Shown here: positions 47,576 through 57,658 of the stretch, piece after piece
How positions within the stretch are numbered: position 1 is the first letter of the stretch
How the letters are laid out: every line of letters starts with the position of its first letter
NCBI GenBank assembly: GCA_902566775.1
Contig: CACFKF010000002.1
Location: 34,993-98,992, forward strand
DNA: 64,000 nucleotides
Direction of reading: 5' to 3'
From: an uncultured Pelagibacteraceae bacterium
Lineage (GTDB): Bacteria > Pseudomonadota > Alphaproteobacteria > Pelagibacterales > Pelagibacteraceae
Program-made: the position numbers and the translations under genes
Notes under the pieces: generated by a model
What the model was told of the DNA's origin: nothing
What the model saw: only the letters and a program-made list of their open reading frames with translations
Database searches by the model: none

Positions 47576-49261
47576 ATGAATAATAATAAAATTTTAGCAC
47601 TAAAATATAGACCACAAGCTTTTGAAGATTTAATCGGGCAAGATGTGGTAGCTAAAACTATATTGAATTCTTTAAAAGAAAAAAAAATTCCAAATGCATA
47701 TTTATTTACTGGAATTAGAGGAGTTGGAAAAACCACAATAGCGAGGATAATTGCAAAAGCTTTAAATTGTGGAAAAGGAATAGAAAATCTTTGTAAAGAA
47801 AAGATGTGTGAACACTGTGAGGCTATAACAAATTCAAATCACATCGATGTTCTCGAAATGGATGCTGCCAGCAAAACTGGAGTTGATGATGTTAGAGATT
47901 TAATTGAATTTTCTAGATATGGACCCACATCTGCAAAATACAAAATTTTCATAGTTGATGAAGTTCATCAAATGTCAAAGTCAGCATTTAATGCACTGTT
48001 AAAAACTTTAGAAGAACCACCTCAGTATTTAAAATTTATATTTGCAACAACAGAAATTAAAAAATTGCCAGTTACAGTGGTGTCAAGATGTCAAAGGTTT
48101 GACTTACCTAGAATTAAATCAAATGAATTATTTGATTTTATTAAAAAAGTTAGCGAAAAAGAAAAAGGAAAAGTTACAGACGAAGCATTAAAGTTAATTG
48201 TAAAAATTTCTGAAGGTTCAGTCAGAGACGCTCTTTCACTTTTGGACCGTGCTCTTGTTAGTTTAGAAAAAAATTCTGAATTAGATCTGGATATGGCTCA
48301 AAAAATATTTGGGTGTTTTGATAAATCAAATTTAATTGAATTATTTGAATCAATATTTTTGGCAGAAGAAAAAAAAGTAATAGATATTTATAGATCAATT
48401 TACAATCAAGGAGTAGAGCCAAAGGTATTTTTAAATGATTTTTTAGAAATACTTTATTATTTAAAAAATATTTCTTACTTAAAAATTGATGGAACAAATT
48501 TTAATTTAAATGATACAGATTTTAGTAGGATAAAAAAATTAGCTAGCTCAGTTAATAATGAAATTTTGTTGTTGTTTTGGCAATTTACTATTAAGACTTT
48601 GGAAGAAGTAGAAGTTGTATCTAATCAACATATAGCAATGGAGATGTTCTTAATAAGGTTAATGTACTTAAAAGAAATATCAAATTATAATTTAGCAGAG
48701 ATTAACAACAATAAATCTAATGAATATAGCATTGACAAAGGTTTAGAAAATAGAACTGTAGATAACAAAAACAATGATGATTTATCTGATATTAAAAATA
48801 AAACAATAGGACAAATAAAAAATATTGTTCAAGAAAAAAAACAAACAGAAAAAACAATATTTAAATCAACAGATCAGACAAAATTAGTAATAAAAAGTTT
48901 TGAAGATCTAATTAATCATTGTTCTTCAAAAAGAGAAATTAAATTAAAACACGAATTAGAAACTAATGTAAATTTAGTAAGTTTCGAAAATAAAAGAATC
49001 GAAATTTCTTTTAACGAAAAATTGGATAAAGAGTTTATAAAAAATTTATCTTCTAAATTATATGAGTGGACACATGATAGATGGATTATTTCCTTATCAA
49101 AAGAAAGTGGTCAGCTATCAAAAAAAGAAAAAGAAGAAATTTTAAAAAATGAACTTTTAGAGAAAGCAAAAAAAAGTGAAACATACAAAAAAGTTTTAGA
49201 AGTTTTTCCAGATGCTGAATTAATTAACGTTGAAAAAAATATGGATAAAAAAAATGACTGA
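47576..49261 (+). CDS. dnaX: DNA polymerase III subunit gamma/tau
   Basis: LALKYRPQAFEDLIGQDVV; GIRGVGKTTIARI; CEHCEAI Zn site; DEVHQMSKSAFNALLKTLEEPP. Start moved to ATG 47576 because track start 47537 lies inside ffs. Confidence 0.95.
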   Translation: MNNNKILALKYRPQAFEDLIGQDVVAKTILNSLKEKKIPNAYLFTGIRGVGKTTIARIIAKALNCGKGIENLCKEKMCEHCEAITNSNHIDVLEMDAASKTGVDDVRDLIEFSRYGPTSAKYKIFIVDEVHQMSKSAFNALLKTLEEPPQYLKFIFATTEIKKLPVTVVSRCQRFDLPRIKSNELFDFIKKVSEKEKGKVTDEALKLIVKISEGSVRDALSLLDRALVSLEKNSELDLDMAQKIFGCFDKSNLIELFESIFLAEEKKVIDIYRSIYNQGVEPKVFLNDFLEILYYLKNISYLKIDGTNFNLNDTDFSRIKKLASSVNNEILLLFWQFTIKTLEEVEVVSNQHIAMEMFLIRLMYLKEISNYNLAEINNNKSNEYSIDKGLENRTVDNKNNDDLSDIKNKTIGQIKNIVQEKKQTEKTIFKSTDQTKLVIKSFEDLINHCSSKREIKLKHELETNVNLVSFENKRIEISFNEKLDKEFIKNLSSKLYEWTHDRWIISLSKESGQLSKKEKEEILKNELLEKAKKSETYKKVLEVFPDAELINVEKNMDKKND

Positions 49262-49571
49262 TTTTGATAAAATTTTAAATAAAGCCAAAGAATTAGAGAC
49301 CAAGATGAAAGAAAGCCAGGAGAAAATAAAAAGTATTCAGGTTCAAGGAACTTCCGGAGCAGACTCTGTAAAAGTTACACTTAATGGAGATGGTGAAATG
49401 GTTAAATTAGAAATATCCTCAGAAACAGTTAAAGAAGAAAAGTCTATTATTGAGGATTTAATAGTTGCTGCTCATAATAATGCAAAAGCTCAATTAAAAA
49501 CAAAAACTTCTGAAGAAATTTCAAAAGCCACAGGAGAATTTGGTATACCTGGATTTAAATGGCCAATTTAA
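49254..49571 (+). CDS. YbaB/EbfC family nucleoid-associated protein
   Basis: MTDFDKILNKAKELETKMKESQEKI; FGIPGFKWP; between dnaX and recR. Confidence 0.92.
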   Translation: MTDFDKILNKAKELETKMKESQEKIKSIQVQGTSGADSVKVTLNGDGEMVKLEISSETVKEEKSIIEDLIVAAHNNAKAQLKTKTSEEISKATGEFGIPGFKWPI

Positions 49572-49575
49572 TTTA

Positions 49576-50190
49576 ATGAAAAATATTGATGAAATAGAAG
49601 AATTGGTTAAATTAATATCAAAATTACCAGGTTTAGGCCCCAAGTCAGCAAAAAGAATAATATTAAAACTAATAAACTCCAGGGAAGAACTTATGAAGCC
49701 AATGGCAAATTGTTTGGTTAAAGCCTATAAAAATGTTTCAAGATGCAATTCTTGCGGGGCATTAAAATCTAACTTAATTGGTTGCAATAATTGTGAAAAA
49801 GTCGAGAAAAAATATAATAAAATTTGTGTGGTAGAAACTATTGCTGACCAGTGGAGTATAGAAAATTCAAATATATACCAAGGTTATTTTCATATTTTAG
49901 GAGGAACGCTTTCTTCCTCTAATAGTCAGAGAAAAGAAGATCTTTTAATTTCATCTTTAGTTGAACGAGTGAAGAAAGATTCAATAGAAGAAGTGATAAT
50001 AGCTACTAGCGCAACTGTAGAAGGACAAACTACTGCTCATTATATAAAAGATAGTCTTAAGGATACAAATGTTAAGGTTTCAAAATTGGCACAAGGATTA
50101 CCAGTTGGTGGTGAAATTGAAAGTTTAGATGATGGAACTTTATTTTCCGCTTTTAAAAATAGAAGGCATATAGAACATAATTCTGATTAA
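49576..50190 (+). CDS. recR: Recombination protein RecR
   Basis: LPGLGPKSAKRI; RCNSCGALKSNLIGCNNC; TOPRIM; GLPVGGEIESLDDGTL. Confidence 0.95.
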   Translation: MKNIDEIEELVKLISKLPGLGPKSAKRIILKLINSREELMKPMANCLVKAYKNVSRCNSCGALKSNLIGCNNCEKVEKKYNKICVVETIADQWSIENSNIYQGYFHILGGTLSSSNSQRKEDLLISSLVERVKKDSIEEVIIATSATVEGQTTAHYIKDSLKDTNVKVSKLAQGLPVGGEIESLDDGTLFSAFKNRRHIEHNSD

Positions 50191-52361
50191 TTTTTTTTAA
50201 GAAGTCTATTTAAATGAAGAATAGGCTCGGTGTAACCTGAAGGCTGAATTCTCCCATGAAAAATAAGTTCACAAGCCGCTTTAAAAGCTATCGATTTATC
50301 AAAGTTACCAGACATAGTCTGATAAGGAGCATGTCCTTTTAAAGCAGGGTCTTTAATGTTTTGGTTATCAACCACCTTTGCCATTTTTTTCATAATTTCT
50401 AAAACTTGTTTTTTACTACAGGCGCCGTGATGTAACCAATTAGCAATATGTTGTGAAGAGATTCTTAATGTTGCTCTATCTTCCATTAAGCCAATTCCGT
50501 TGATATCAGGAACTTTGGAGCAACCTACTGATTGATCAATCCATCTTACTACATATCCTAAAATTCCTTGAGCATTATTTTTTAATTCCGTAGTAATTTC
50601 TTCCATTGACCAATTTGGTCTATCAGCAATAGGAATAGTTAAGAGATCTAAAAGTTTTGCTGGTTTTCTTTTTAACAATTCTTTCTGTTTAGCAAAGACA
50701 TCAACCTCATGATAGTGCATGGCATGCAATGCTGCTGCGGTAGGACTTGGAACCCAAGCGCAATTAGCTCCTGCCAAAAGATGAGCAATTTTTTGTTTAA
50801 TCATTTCTGCCATTAAATCAGGTGCAGCATACATTCCTTTACCTATTTGTGCTTTACCTAAGAATCCACATTCAAGTCCAATATCTACGTTATTATTTTC
50901 ATAGGCGGTTATCCATTTTGATGATTTCATATCACCTTTTTTAATCATTAGACCAGCTTCCATTGATGTATGCATTTCGTCCCCTGTTCTGTCTAAAAAT
51001 CCTGTATTTATGAAAAAAACTCTATTTTTTAAAGCCCGAATACACTCTTTTAAATTTACAGAAGTTCTTCTTTCTTCGTCCATTATTCCGCATTTAATTG
51101 TGTGTTTCTTTAAATTTAATAACTTTTCAACTTTTTCGAAAATTAAGTCAGTAAAAGCACATTCATCAGGCCCATGCATTTTTGGTTTAACAATGTAAAT
51201 AGAGTTTAATTTAGAGTTTTCTTTTCTTTTTAAATCATGGAGACATGCAGTAGAAGTAATAAAAGCATCAAGAATTCCTTCTGGACATTCTGAGCCATCT
51301 TTTAAAAGAATAGCAGGATTAGTCATAAGATGGCCAACATTTCTATTCAACAATAATGATCTACCAGACAATTTAAATTTTTTACCTGTAAGAGATATAT
51401 AACTTCGATTTGGATTTAATTTTCTTAAAAGATTCTTGCCATTTTTTTTAAATTCTATTTTTAGGTTACCTTTCATCATACCTAACCAATTTTTATAACC
51501 AATAACTTTGTCTTCAGCATCTACTGCAGCAACACTATCTTCATGATCACAAATAGTTGTAATTGCTGATTCCAAAAACACATCGTGTATTTCAATAATA
51601 TCTTGATTGCCATCAGGGTTATTCACTTCAAGTGTTCCATCTTGATCAAATAAAATATCAATATGAAGATTATTATTTACAAATAAAAGTGAAGAAAGAA
51701 GCTTGGATTTTTTTGTATATCCAACAAACTGTTTAGGATTTTTTAAATTTAAATCTATTTTATTATTATTTACCTTAGGAATTTTTTTAAGATCTTTCCA
51801 ACTTTTGTCTTTTAAAGGTACAAATTTATCCAAGAAATTACGAACATAATATATTACCCTTTCACCTCTAAGAGGATTATATGTTTTTCCACGTAAAGCT
51901 CCTTTTGTTTCAGGAATAACATCCGTACCATACAAAGAATCATATAGACTAACCCAACGCGCATTTGCAGCATTCAGTGCATATCGAGGATTTGAAATAG
52001 GCACTACTAATTGTGGACCACAAATTTTTGATATTTCAGCATCTACATTTTTTGTTTTGATTTTAAAATTTTGACCAGTTTTTTTTAAGTAACCGATTTT
52101 TGTTAAAAATTCCTTATATTTGTTTATATTAATTTTTTGACCTTTTCTATTTTTGTGCCAATTATCTATATTTTTTTGTAATTTTTCCCTTACCTCTAAT
52201 AATTTTTTATTTTTGGGTGCTAATTCATGAACATATCTATCAAACCCTTCCCAAAAAAATTTTTTTTTAATTTTAGTTCCAGGTAATAATTCTTCATTTA
52301 CAAAATTAAGTAACTTTTCGGAAACAGATAAATTTTTAATTTTTATATATTTTTCCTTCAT
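50187..52361 (-). CDS. glcB: Malate synthase G
   Basis: NARWVSLYDSLYGTDVIPE; IVKPKMHGPDECAF; FLDRTGDEMHTSMEAG; GANCAWVPSPTAAALHA. Confidence 0.97.
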   Translation of the reverse strand: MKEKYIKIKNLSVSEKLLNFVNEELLPGTKIKKKFFWEGFDRYVHELAPKNKKLLEVREKLQKNIDNWHKNRKGQKININKYKEFLTKIGYLKKTGQNFKIKTKNVDAEISKICGPQLVVPISNPRYALNAANARWVSLYDSLYGTDVIPETKGALRGKTYNPLRGERVIYYVRNFLDKFVPLKDKSWKDLKKIPKVNNNKIDLNLKNPKQFVGYTKKSKLLSSLLFVNNNLHIDILFDQDGTLEVNNPDGNQDIIEIHDVFLESAITTICDHEDSVAAVDAEDKVIGYKNWLGMMKGNLKIEFKKNGKNLLRKLNPNRSYISLTGKKFKLSGRSLLLNRNVGHLMTNPAILLKDGSECPEGILDAFITSTACLHDLKRKENSKLNSIYIVKPKMHGPDECAFTDLIFEKVEKLLNLKKHTIKCGIMDEERRTSVNLKECIRALKNRVFFINTGFLDRTGDEMHTSMEAGLMIKKGDMKSSKWITAYENNNVDIGLECGFLGKAQIGKGMYAAPDLMAEMIKQKIAHLLAGANCAWVPSPTAAALHAMHYHEVDVFAKQKELLKRKPAKLLDLLTIPIADRPNWSMEEITTELKNNAQGILGYVVRWIDQSVGCSKVPDINGIGLMEDRATLRISSQHIANWLHHGACSKKQVLEIMKKMAKVVDNQNIKDPALKGHAPYQTMSGNFDKSIAFKAACELIFHGRIQPSGYTEPILHLNRLLKKN

Positions 52362-52371
52362 ATTAACTCAC

Positions 52372-52516
52372 TGGCCCCATCTGTCTTTTTACCTGAGAGA
52401 TTTACTCCTTCGGTGAGATCTAGTCTTCTTTCCAGAGTTAATATGTTTAAGGTCCTTTTGCCTGAGAGTTTCCGGGGCGGTTGCTCCTTCGGCGCCACAA
52501 AAGCAGTCTCTCCCTT
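52372..52516 (-). ncRNA. Tandem glycine riboswitch (two aptamers) upstream of glcB
   Basis: Minus strand: aptamer 1 gggagagactgc...cgccgaaggagcaaccgccccggaaactctcaggcaaaaggacc; aptamer 2 ctggaaagaagactagatctcaccgaaggagtaaatctctcaggtaaaaagacagatgggg. Both have the CCGAAGGAG and CUCUCAGG cores. Confidence 0.95.
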
Positions 52517-52618
52517 AAAAATAAACTATATTCTATTATGTAAATTAATAATAATCTAATAAATATTTGAACATTTTGTGGCCTTTTTTTGCTATTAACT
52601 AGTAAATATATTTTGAAA

Positions 52619-53716
52619 ATGAAAAATTATTTAAACTTTGAAAATGATATAAAAAATCTTGAAGTAGAACTGGACAAACTAAAAGATCCTTATAACAAAG
52701 AAGGCTTATCAGAAGTTGATACTAAAAGAATTTCAGAGATACAGCTTGAAATTAATAGCAAGTTAAAACAAGTATATTCAAATTTAGATTCCTGGCAAAA
52801 AACTCAGGTTGCTCGCCATGAAGATAGACCCAAATCAAGATTTTTTATTGAAAATTTATTTGAAGAATTCATACCACTATCTGGAGATCGTTTTTATGGA
52901 GAAGATAAATCAGTAATAACTGGTTTTGCAAAATTTAAGCAGACTTCTGTCTTAGTTATTGGTCAAGAAAAAGGTGATGATTTAAATACAAGAATTGAAA
53001 GAAATTTTGGAATGATGAGACCAGAAGGTTACAGAAAAACAATTCGATTAATGAAATTAGCAGATAAATTTAATATTCCTATTATTTCATTCATAGATAC
53101 CCCAGGAGCTTATCCAGGCGTTGGCGCTGAAGAAAGGGGTCAGGCCGAAGCTATTGCAAAATCTATAGAATGTTGCATGGAATTAAAAGTTCCTACAATT
53201 TCTATTATTATTGGAGAAGGCGGGTCAGGAGGAGCTATTGCATTGGCTTCATCAAATAAAGTTTTAATGTTTGAGAATGCAATTTATTCAGTAATTTCTC
53301 CAGAAGGATGCGCCTCAATACTTTGGAGAGATCCAAAAAAAACTTTAGAAGCAGCAGAAGCCATGAAATTATCATCAAAAGATCTTTTTGAACTAGGAGT
53401 TATAGATGAAATAATTCCTGAGCCTATAGGTGGTGCTCACAGAGATAGAGAACTATGTTTAAATAATGTTAGAGAATCGATCCAAAAAAATTTAGATGGG
53501 ATGAAATCAATGAACAGAGATGAAATTTTTTATCAAAGAAAGAATAAATTTTTATCAATAGGTAGAAGCAAAGGTTTTTCAAGCTCATTAGAAGTGGAAA
53601 AAAATTTAACAATGAAAGAAAGTTTTTTACAAAAAATTATATTAAAATTTCAGAAATTTAAATTCCAAGTACTAGCTTTATTATTTGTTGCTATAATAAT
53701 TTATTATTTTTTATAA
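52619..53716 (+). CDS. accA: Acetyl-CoA carboxylase carboxyltransferase subunit alpha, with C-terminal hydrophobic extension
   Basis: RPKSRFFIENLFEEFIPLSGDR; FIDTPGAYPGVGAEERGQAEAIA; GEGGSGGAIAL; extends past the usual FLSIGR end. Track start 52589. Confidence 0.95.
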   Translation: MKNYLNFENDIKNLEVELDKLKDPYNKEGLSEVDTKRISEIQLEINSKLKQVYSNLDSWQKTQVARHEDRPKSRFFIENLFEEFIPLSGDRFYGEDKSVITGFAKFKQTSVLVIGQEKGDDLNTRIERNFGMMRPEGYRKTIRLMKLADKFNIPIISFIDTPGAYPGVGAEERGQAEAIAKSIECCMELKVPTISIIIGEGGSGGAIALASSNKVLMFENAIYSVISPEGCASILWRDPKKTLEAAEAMKLSSKDLFELGVIDEIIPEPIGGAHRDRELCLNNVRESIQKNLDGMKSMNRDEIFYQRKNKFLSIGRSKGFSSSLEVEKNLTMKESFLQKIILKFQKFKFQVLALLFVAIIIYYFL

Positions 53717-56245
53717 AGACCCATGACAGTGTTTATATTTTTTTCCTGAGCCACAGAAGCAGGGCTCATTTCTCTTCATTTTTTTTTTAATATTTATTGG
53801 TTCTTCTTTTTTTTTCATATTTTCAATAGGCTCTTCAACAAACGTAAGGTTGATTAATAATGCAACTAGATCTCTTTTTAATTTTATTAATAAATTTTCA
53901 AATAGTTCAAAAGCTTCTTTTTTATATTCTATTAAAGGATCTCTTTGACCATAAGATCTTAATCCTATTACTTGTCTTAACTGTTCTAAATATTGAATAT
54001 GAGATTTCCAATTCACATCGACAATTTTTAAAAAAAATCCTTTTTCAATTTCTTCAGCTCTTTTTTCCCCCAATAAACTTATTCTTTCATTTCTTTTTTC
54101 TTGAAATTTATTATTAATTTTTGAATTAAAATCTTTTTCCTCTAATTTAATTAATTCATTTATTTCTTCGTTTGTAAAACTTTTTCCAAAAATAGATATA
54201 AATTTTCTATTAAAATCATTAGTCTTGGGGCTAGTTAAATATTTTTTTTTATCTTCTACAAGATCCTTAATTATATCTTGTAAAAAAACATTTGAATAAT
54301 TAAATATTTCTTTGTTATTCATAACATTATTTCTTTCAGAAAAAATAACCTGTCTTTGATCCGATAAAACGTTGTCAAATTTTAAGAGTGTTTTTCTTAT
54401 ATCAAAGTTTCGCGCCTCTACTTTTTGTTGTGCTCTTTCTAGTGCTTTATTTATCCAAGGATGATCAATGCTTTCGCCATCTTTTAAACCAAGTTTTTCT
54501 AACATTTTACTCATTGATTCAGATCCAAATATTCTCATTAAATCATCTTCAAGACTCACATAAAAAACTGAATTTCCTTCATCACCCTGTCTACCTGATC
54601 TTCCTCTAGCTTGGTTATCTACCCTTCTAGATTCCATTCGCTCAGTTCCAATTACAAATAAACCACCTAGAGATTTGACCTTTTCTTTTTCTTTGTTAAG
54701 TTTTTGTTCTTCAACACTTCCTTTTTTCCCTCCAAGTTGTATATCAACTCCTCTTCCTGATATGCTTGTGGTAATAATTATTGAACCTATTTTACCCGCA
54801 TTAGCTATTATTTCTGCTTCACTTTCGTGGTTTTTTGCATTTAGTACAGTGTGAGAAATGCCTTCAGATCTAAGAAGTTTTGAATAGTGTTCAGATTTAT
54901 TAATGCTTGAAGTAAAAACAAGAAGCGGTTGTCCTTTTTTATTACATTCAGAAATTTTTGATATAATGGCATTGTTTTTTTCAATTTCAGTTCTAAAAAT
55001 TTGATCGTTCCAATCTTTTCTTATCATTTTTTTATTTGTGGGAATAACAACTATTGAAAGATTATATATTTCAAAAAATTCCTCAGCTTCTGTTGCAGCA
55101 GTTCCAGTACATCCAGAAATTTTATTATATAGTTTAAAATAATTTTGATAAGTGGTTGAAGCAAGAGTTTGATTTTCTTGTTGGATTTTAATTTTTTCTT
55201 TTGCTTCTAATGCTTGATGCATTCCGTCTCCAAATCTTCTCCCTTCTAAAATTCTACCAGTTAATTCGTCTATAATTTTTAGTATTCCGTCTTTAACTAT
55301 ATAATCTCTTCCCTTTTCAAATATATGATTAGCTCTTAAAGCCTGATTTACATGATGAACCAGTTCTAAATTTTTTGGGTCATAAAAATTATTATTTTTT
55401 AACACACCTGCTGACGAAAAAATTCTTTCAACGCTATCAATTCCTTTATTTGTTAAAAGAACATTTTTATCTTTTTCGTCAATTTCATAATCATCCTTTG
55501 AAAGTTGTTTGATTAATTTATCGATTGCTAAATATTGATCAGTTTTATCTTGCACAGGTCCAGATATAATTAATGGCGTTCTAGCTTCATCAATTAGACA
55601 TGAATCAATTTCATCTACTATGCAGAAATTGAGTTTTCTTTGCACAATATCTTCTTTGGAAAATTTCATATTGTCTCTTAAATAATCAAATCCTAATTCA
55701 CTATTTGTTGCATATGTAATTTCACAGTTGTAATTTTCTTTTCTTTCCTCATCATTTTGGTTGTTATTGATGTAGCCTGACTTTATTCCTAGGAAGTTAT
55801 AAACTTTAGCCATATTTAAGCAGTCTCTTTTCGCCAGATAGTCGTTAACAGTCACAACATGCACTCCTTGTCCAGTAAGCGCATTAAGGTATGCGGTTAA
55901 GGCAATTGTTAAAGTTTTACCTTCACCCGTTTTCATCTCAGCAATTTTTCCTTCATGAAGCACAATGCTTCCTATAATTTGAACATCAAATGGTCTTTCA
56001 TTTAATGTTCGTTTTGCAGCTTCTCTAGCGCAGGCAAAAACTTCAGGAAGCAAATTGTCTATTGATTCACTTTTCTTTATTCTTTCTTTAAACTCATCAG
56101 TTTTGGCCGGAAAGTCTTTATTTTCTAGATTTGCAAAACTTGGTTCTAATTCATTAATTTTCAAAACAATTTTACTGTATCTGTCCAGCTCCCTTTGATT
56201 AGGAGATTTTATGAATTTAGATATTAAATTTAATGGATTAAGCAT
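53711..56245 (-). CDS. secA: Preprotein translocase ATPase SecA
   Basis: MKTGEGKTLTIALTAYLNALTG; VDEIDSCLIDEARTPLIISG; SEC-C zinc motif RNEPCFCGSGKKYKHCHGSL. Confidence 0.98.
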   Translation of the reverse strand: MLNPLNLISKFIKSPNQRELDRYSKIVLKINELEPSFANLENKDFPAKTDEFKERIKKSESIDNLLPEVFACAREAAKRTLNERPFDVQIIGSIVLHEGKIAEMKTGEGKTLTIALTAYLNALTGQGVHVVTVNDYLAKRDCLNMAKVYNFLGIKSGYINNNQNDEERKENYNCEITYATNSELGFDYLRDNMKFSKEDIVQRKLNFCIVDEIDSCLIDEARTPLIISGPVQDKTDQYLAIDKLIKQLSKDDYEIDEKDKNVLLTNKGIDSVERIFSSAGVLKNNNFYDPKNLELVHHVNQALRANHIFEKGRDYIVKDGILKIIDELTGRILEGRRFGDGMHQALEAKEKIKIQQENQTLASTTYQNYFKLYNKISGCTGTAATEAEEFFEIYNLSIVVIPTNKKMIRKDWNDQIFRTEIEKNNAIISKISECNKKGQPLLVFTSSINKSEHYSKLLRSEGISHTVLNAKNHESEAEIIANAGKIGSIIITTSISGRGVDIQLGGKKGSVEEQKLNKEKEKVKSLGGLFVIGTERMESRRVDNQARGRSGRQGDEGNSVFYVSLEDDLMRIFGSESMSKMLEKLGLKDGESIDHPWINKALERAQQKVEARNFDIRKTLLKFDNVLSDQRQVIFSERNNVMNNKEIFNYSNVFLQDIIKDLVEDKKKYLTSPKTNDFNRKFISIFGKSFTNEEINELIKLEEKDFNSKINNKFQEKRNERISLLGEKRAEEIEKGFFLKIVDVNWKSHIQYLEQLRQVIGLRSYGQRDPLIEYKKEAFELFENLLIKLKRDLVALLINLTFVEEPIENMKKKEEPINIKKKMKRNEPCFCGSGKKYKHCHGSL

Positions 56246-56316
56246 TTTGTAATTTTTTTTATATATTATTTATGTCTATTTTTTAATATAGGTATTAAAT
56301 AATTTATTTAAATACT

Positions 56317-57618
56317 ATGCCAATTAATATAAAAAATTTTCTTTTGTCTAAAAATAAAAAGTCCAAAATTGGTGACTTTCAGGACTTAGAACATATAGAT
56401 GGTGTTGCAATTTCTGCAATATCAGCAGATCTATATAAAGAAACAAGAGATGACCTAGTTCTTTTTTATTTTAGAGATGGGGCTAATTATGCATCAGTTT
56501 ATACTCAATCAAAGATAATTTCAGAAAATATTAAGTGGAATTTAAATTTAAAATCTAATTCTGTAAAAGCTTTACTTGTAAATGCAGGAAACGCTAATGC
56601 TTTTACAGGAAAACAAGGATTTAAAGGAATCGCTCAAATTGCAGAAGAATTATCTAAAGAGCTTACAATTAAAATGTCCGAAGATGAAGAAAAAAAAAAT
56701 TTCGTTAAATCAAATGAAATACTTTTTGGTTCAACCGGAACAATCGGAGAAAAATTTCCTGCTGAAAAAATTAAAAATTCTTTGCCAGATTTAATAAAAA
56801 AAATTAAATATACTCAAAATAAATATTTATGGATGAAAGCAGCTCTGGGAATAATGACAACAGATCTGGTACCAAAACTATCAATGGAAGAATGCTTAAT
56901 TGGAAACTCCGAAGTTAAAATTTATGGTATAGCTAAAGGAAGTGGAATGATTTTTCCAAATATGGCTACAACTTTAGGGTATATTTTTACAGATGCTGAT
57001 ATTCCCTCAGGCATATTAAAAAAATTACTAAAAAAAAATATTGAAACAACTTTTAATGCTATAAGCTGCGATGGAGATACTAGCACAAATGATATGGTCA
57101 CATTTTTTTCAACAAAAAAAACTAAACATTCAAAAGTAAAAAGTATAAACGACAATAAACTTAAAGAATTTGATAAAAGTCTACATGCAGTGATGCTTAA
57201 TTTAGCAAAAAGAATAGCTGCTGATGGCGAAGGAGCTTCAAAGTTTATTTCTGTAAAAGTTAGAAGTGCAAGAAATATTAGCGATGCAAAGAAAGTTGCT
57301 TTTTCAATTGCAAATTCTCCTTTGGTAAAAACAGCAATAGCTGGAGAAGATCCAAATTGGGGAAGAATTATAATGGCAATAGGAAAGGCAAAAGCTGATT
57401 TAAATTTAAATAAGTTAGCCATTAGTTTTGGAGACATTAAAGTAATTGAAAAAGGCCAATTATTTTCAAATTATGAAGAAGCTGTAGTTGCAGAATATTT
57501 ACAAGGAGAAAAAATAGATTTGGTAGTGGATTTGAATGTTGGAAGCAAAGATTTTACCGCATATACAATGGATTTAACAAAACAATATATTGAAATTAAT
57601 TCTGACTATCGAAGTTAG
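56317..57618 (+). CDS. argJ: Glutamate N-acetyltransferase / amino-acid N-acetyltransferase
   Basis: LVNAGNANAFTGKQG; GIAKGSGMIFPNMATTLGYIFTDA (autocleavage region); GEDPNWGRIIMAIG. Confidence 0.95.
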   Translation: MPINIKNFLLSKNKKSKIGDFQDLEHIDGVAISAISADLYKETRDDLVLFYFRDGANYASVYTQSKIISENIKWNLNLKSNSVKALLVNAGNANAFTGKQGFKGIAQIAEELSKELTIKMSEDEEKKNFVKSNEILFGSTGTIGEKFPAEKIKNSLPDLIKKIKYTQNKYLWMKAALGIMTTDLVPKLSMEECLIGNSEVKIYGIAKGSGMIFPNMATTLGYIFTDADIPSGILKKLLKKNIETTFNAISCDGDTSTNDMVTFFSTKKTKHSKVKSINDNKLKEFDKSLHAVMLNLAKRIAADGEGASKFISVKVRSARNISDAKKVAFSIANSPLVKTAIAGEDPNWGRIIMAIGKAKADLNLNKLAISFGDIKVIEKGQLFSNYEEAVVAEYLQGEKIDLVVDLNVGSKDFTAYTMDLTKQYIEINSDYRS

Positions 57619-57658
57619 GAGATATTGAATAATTTAAATAAATTATTAAATATATGAA

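Noticed and set aside
56582-56794. 70-aa ORF inside argJ on the same strand
   Set aside because: Out-of-frame product of K/L-rich coding sequence; argJ frame is unambiguous.
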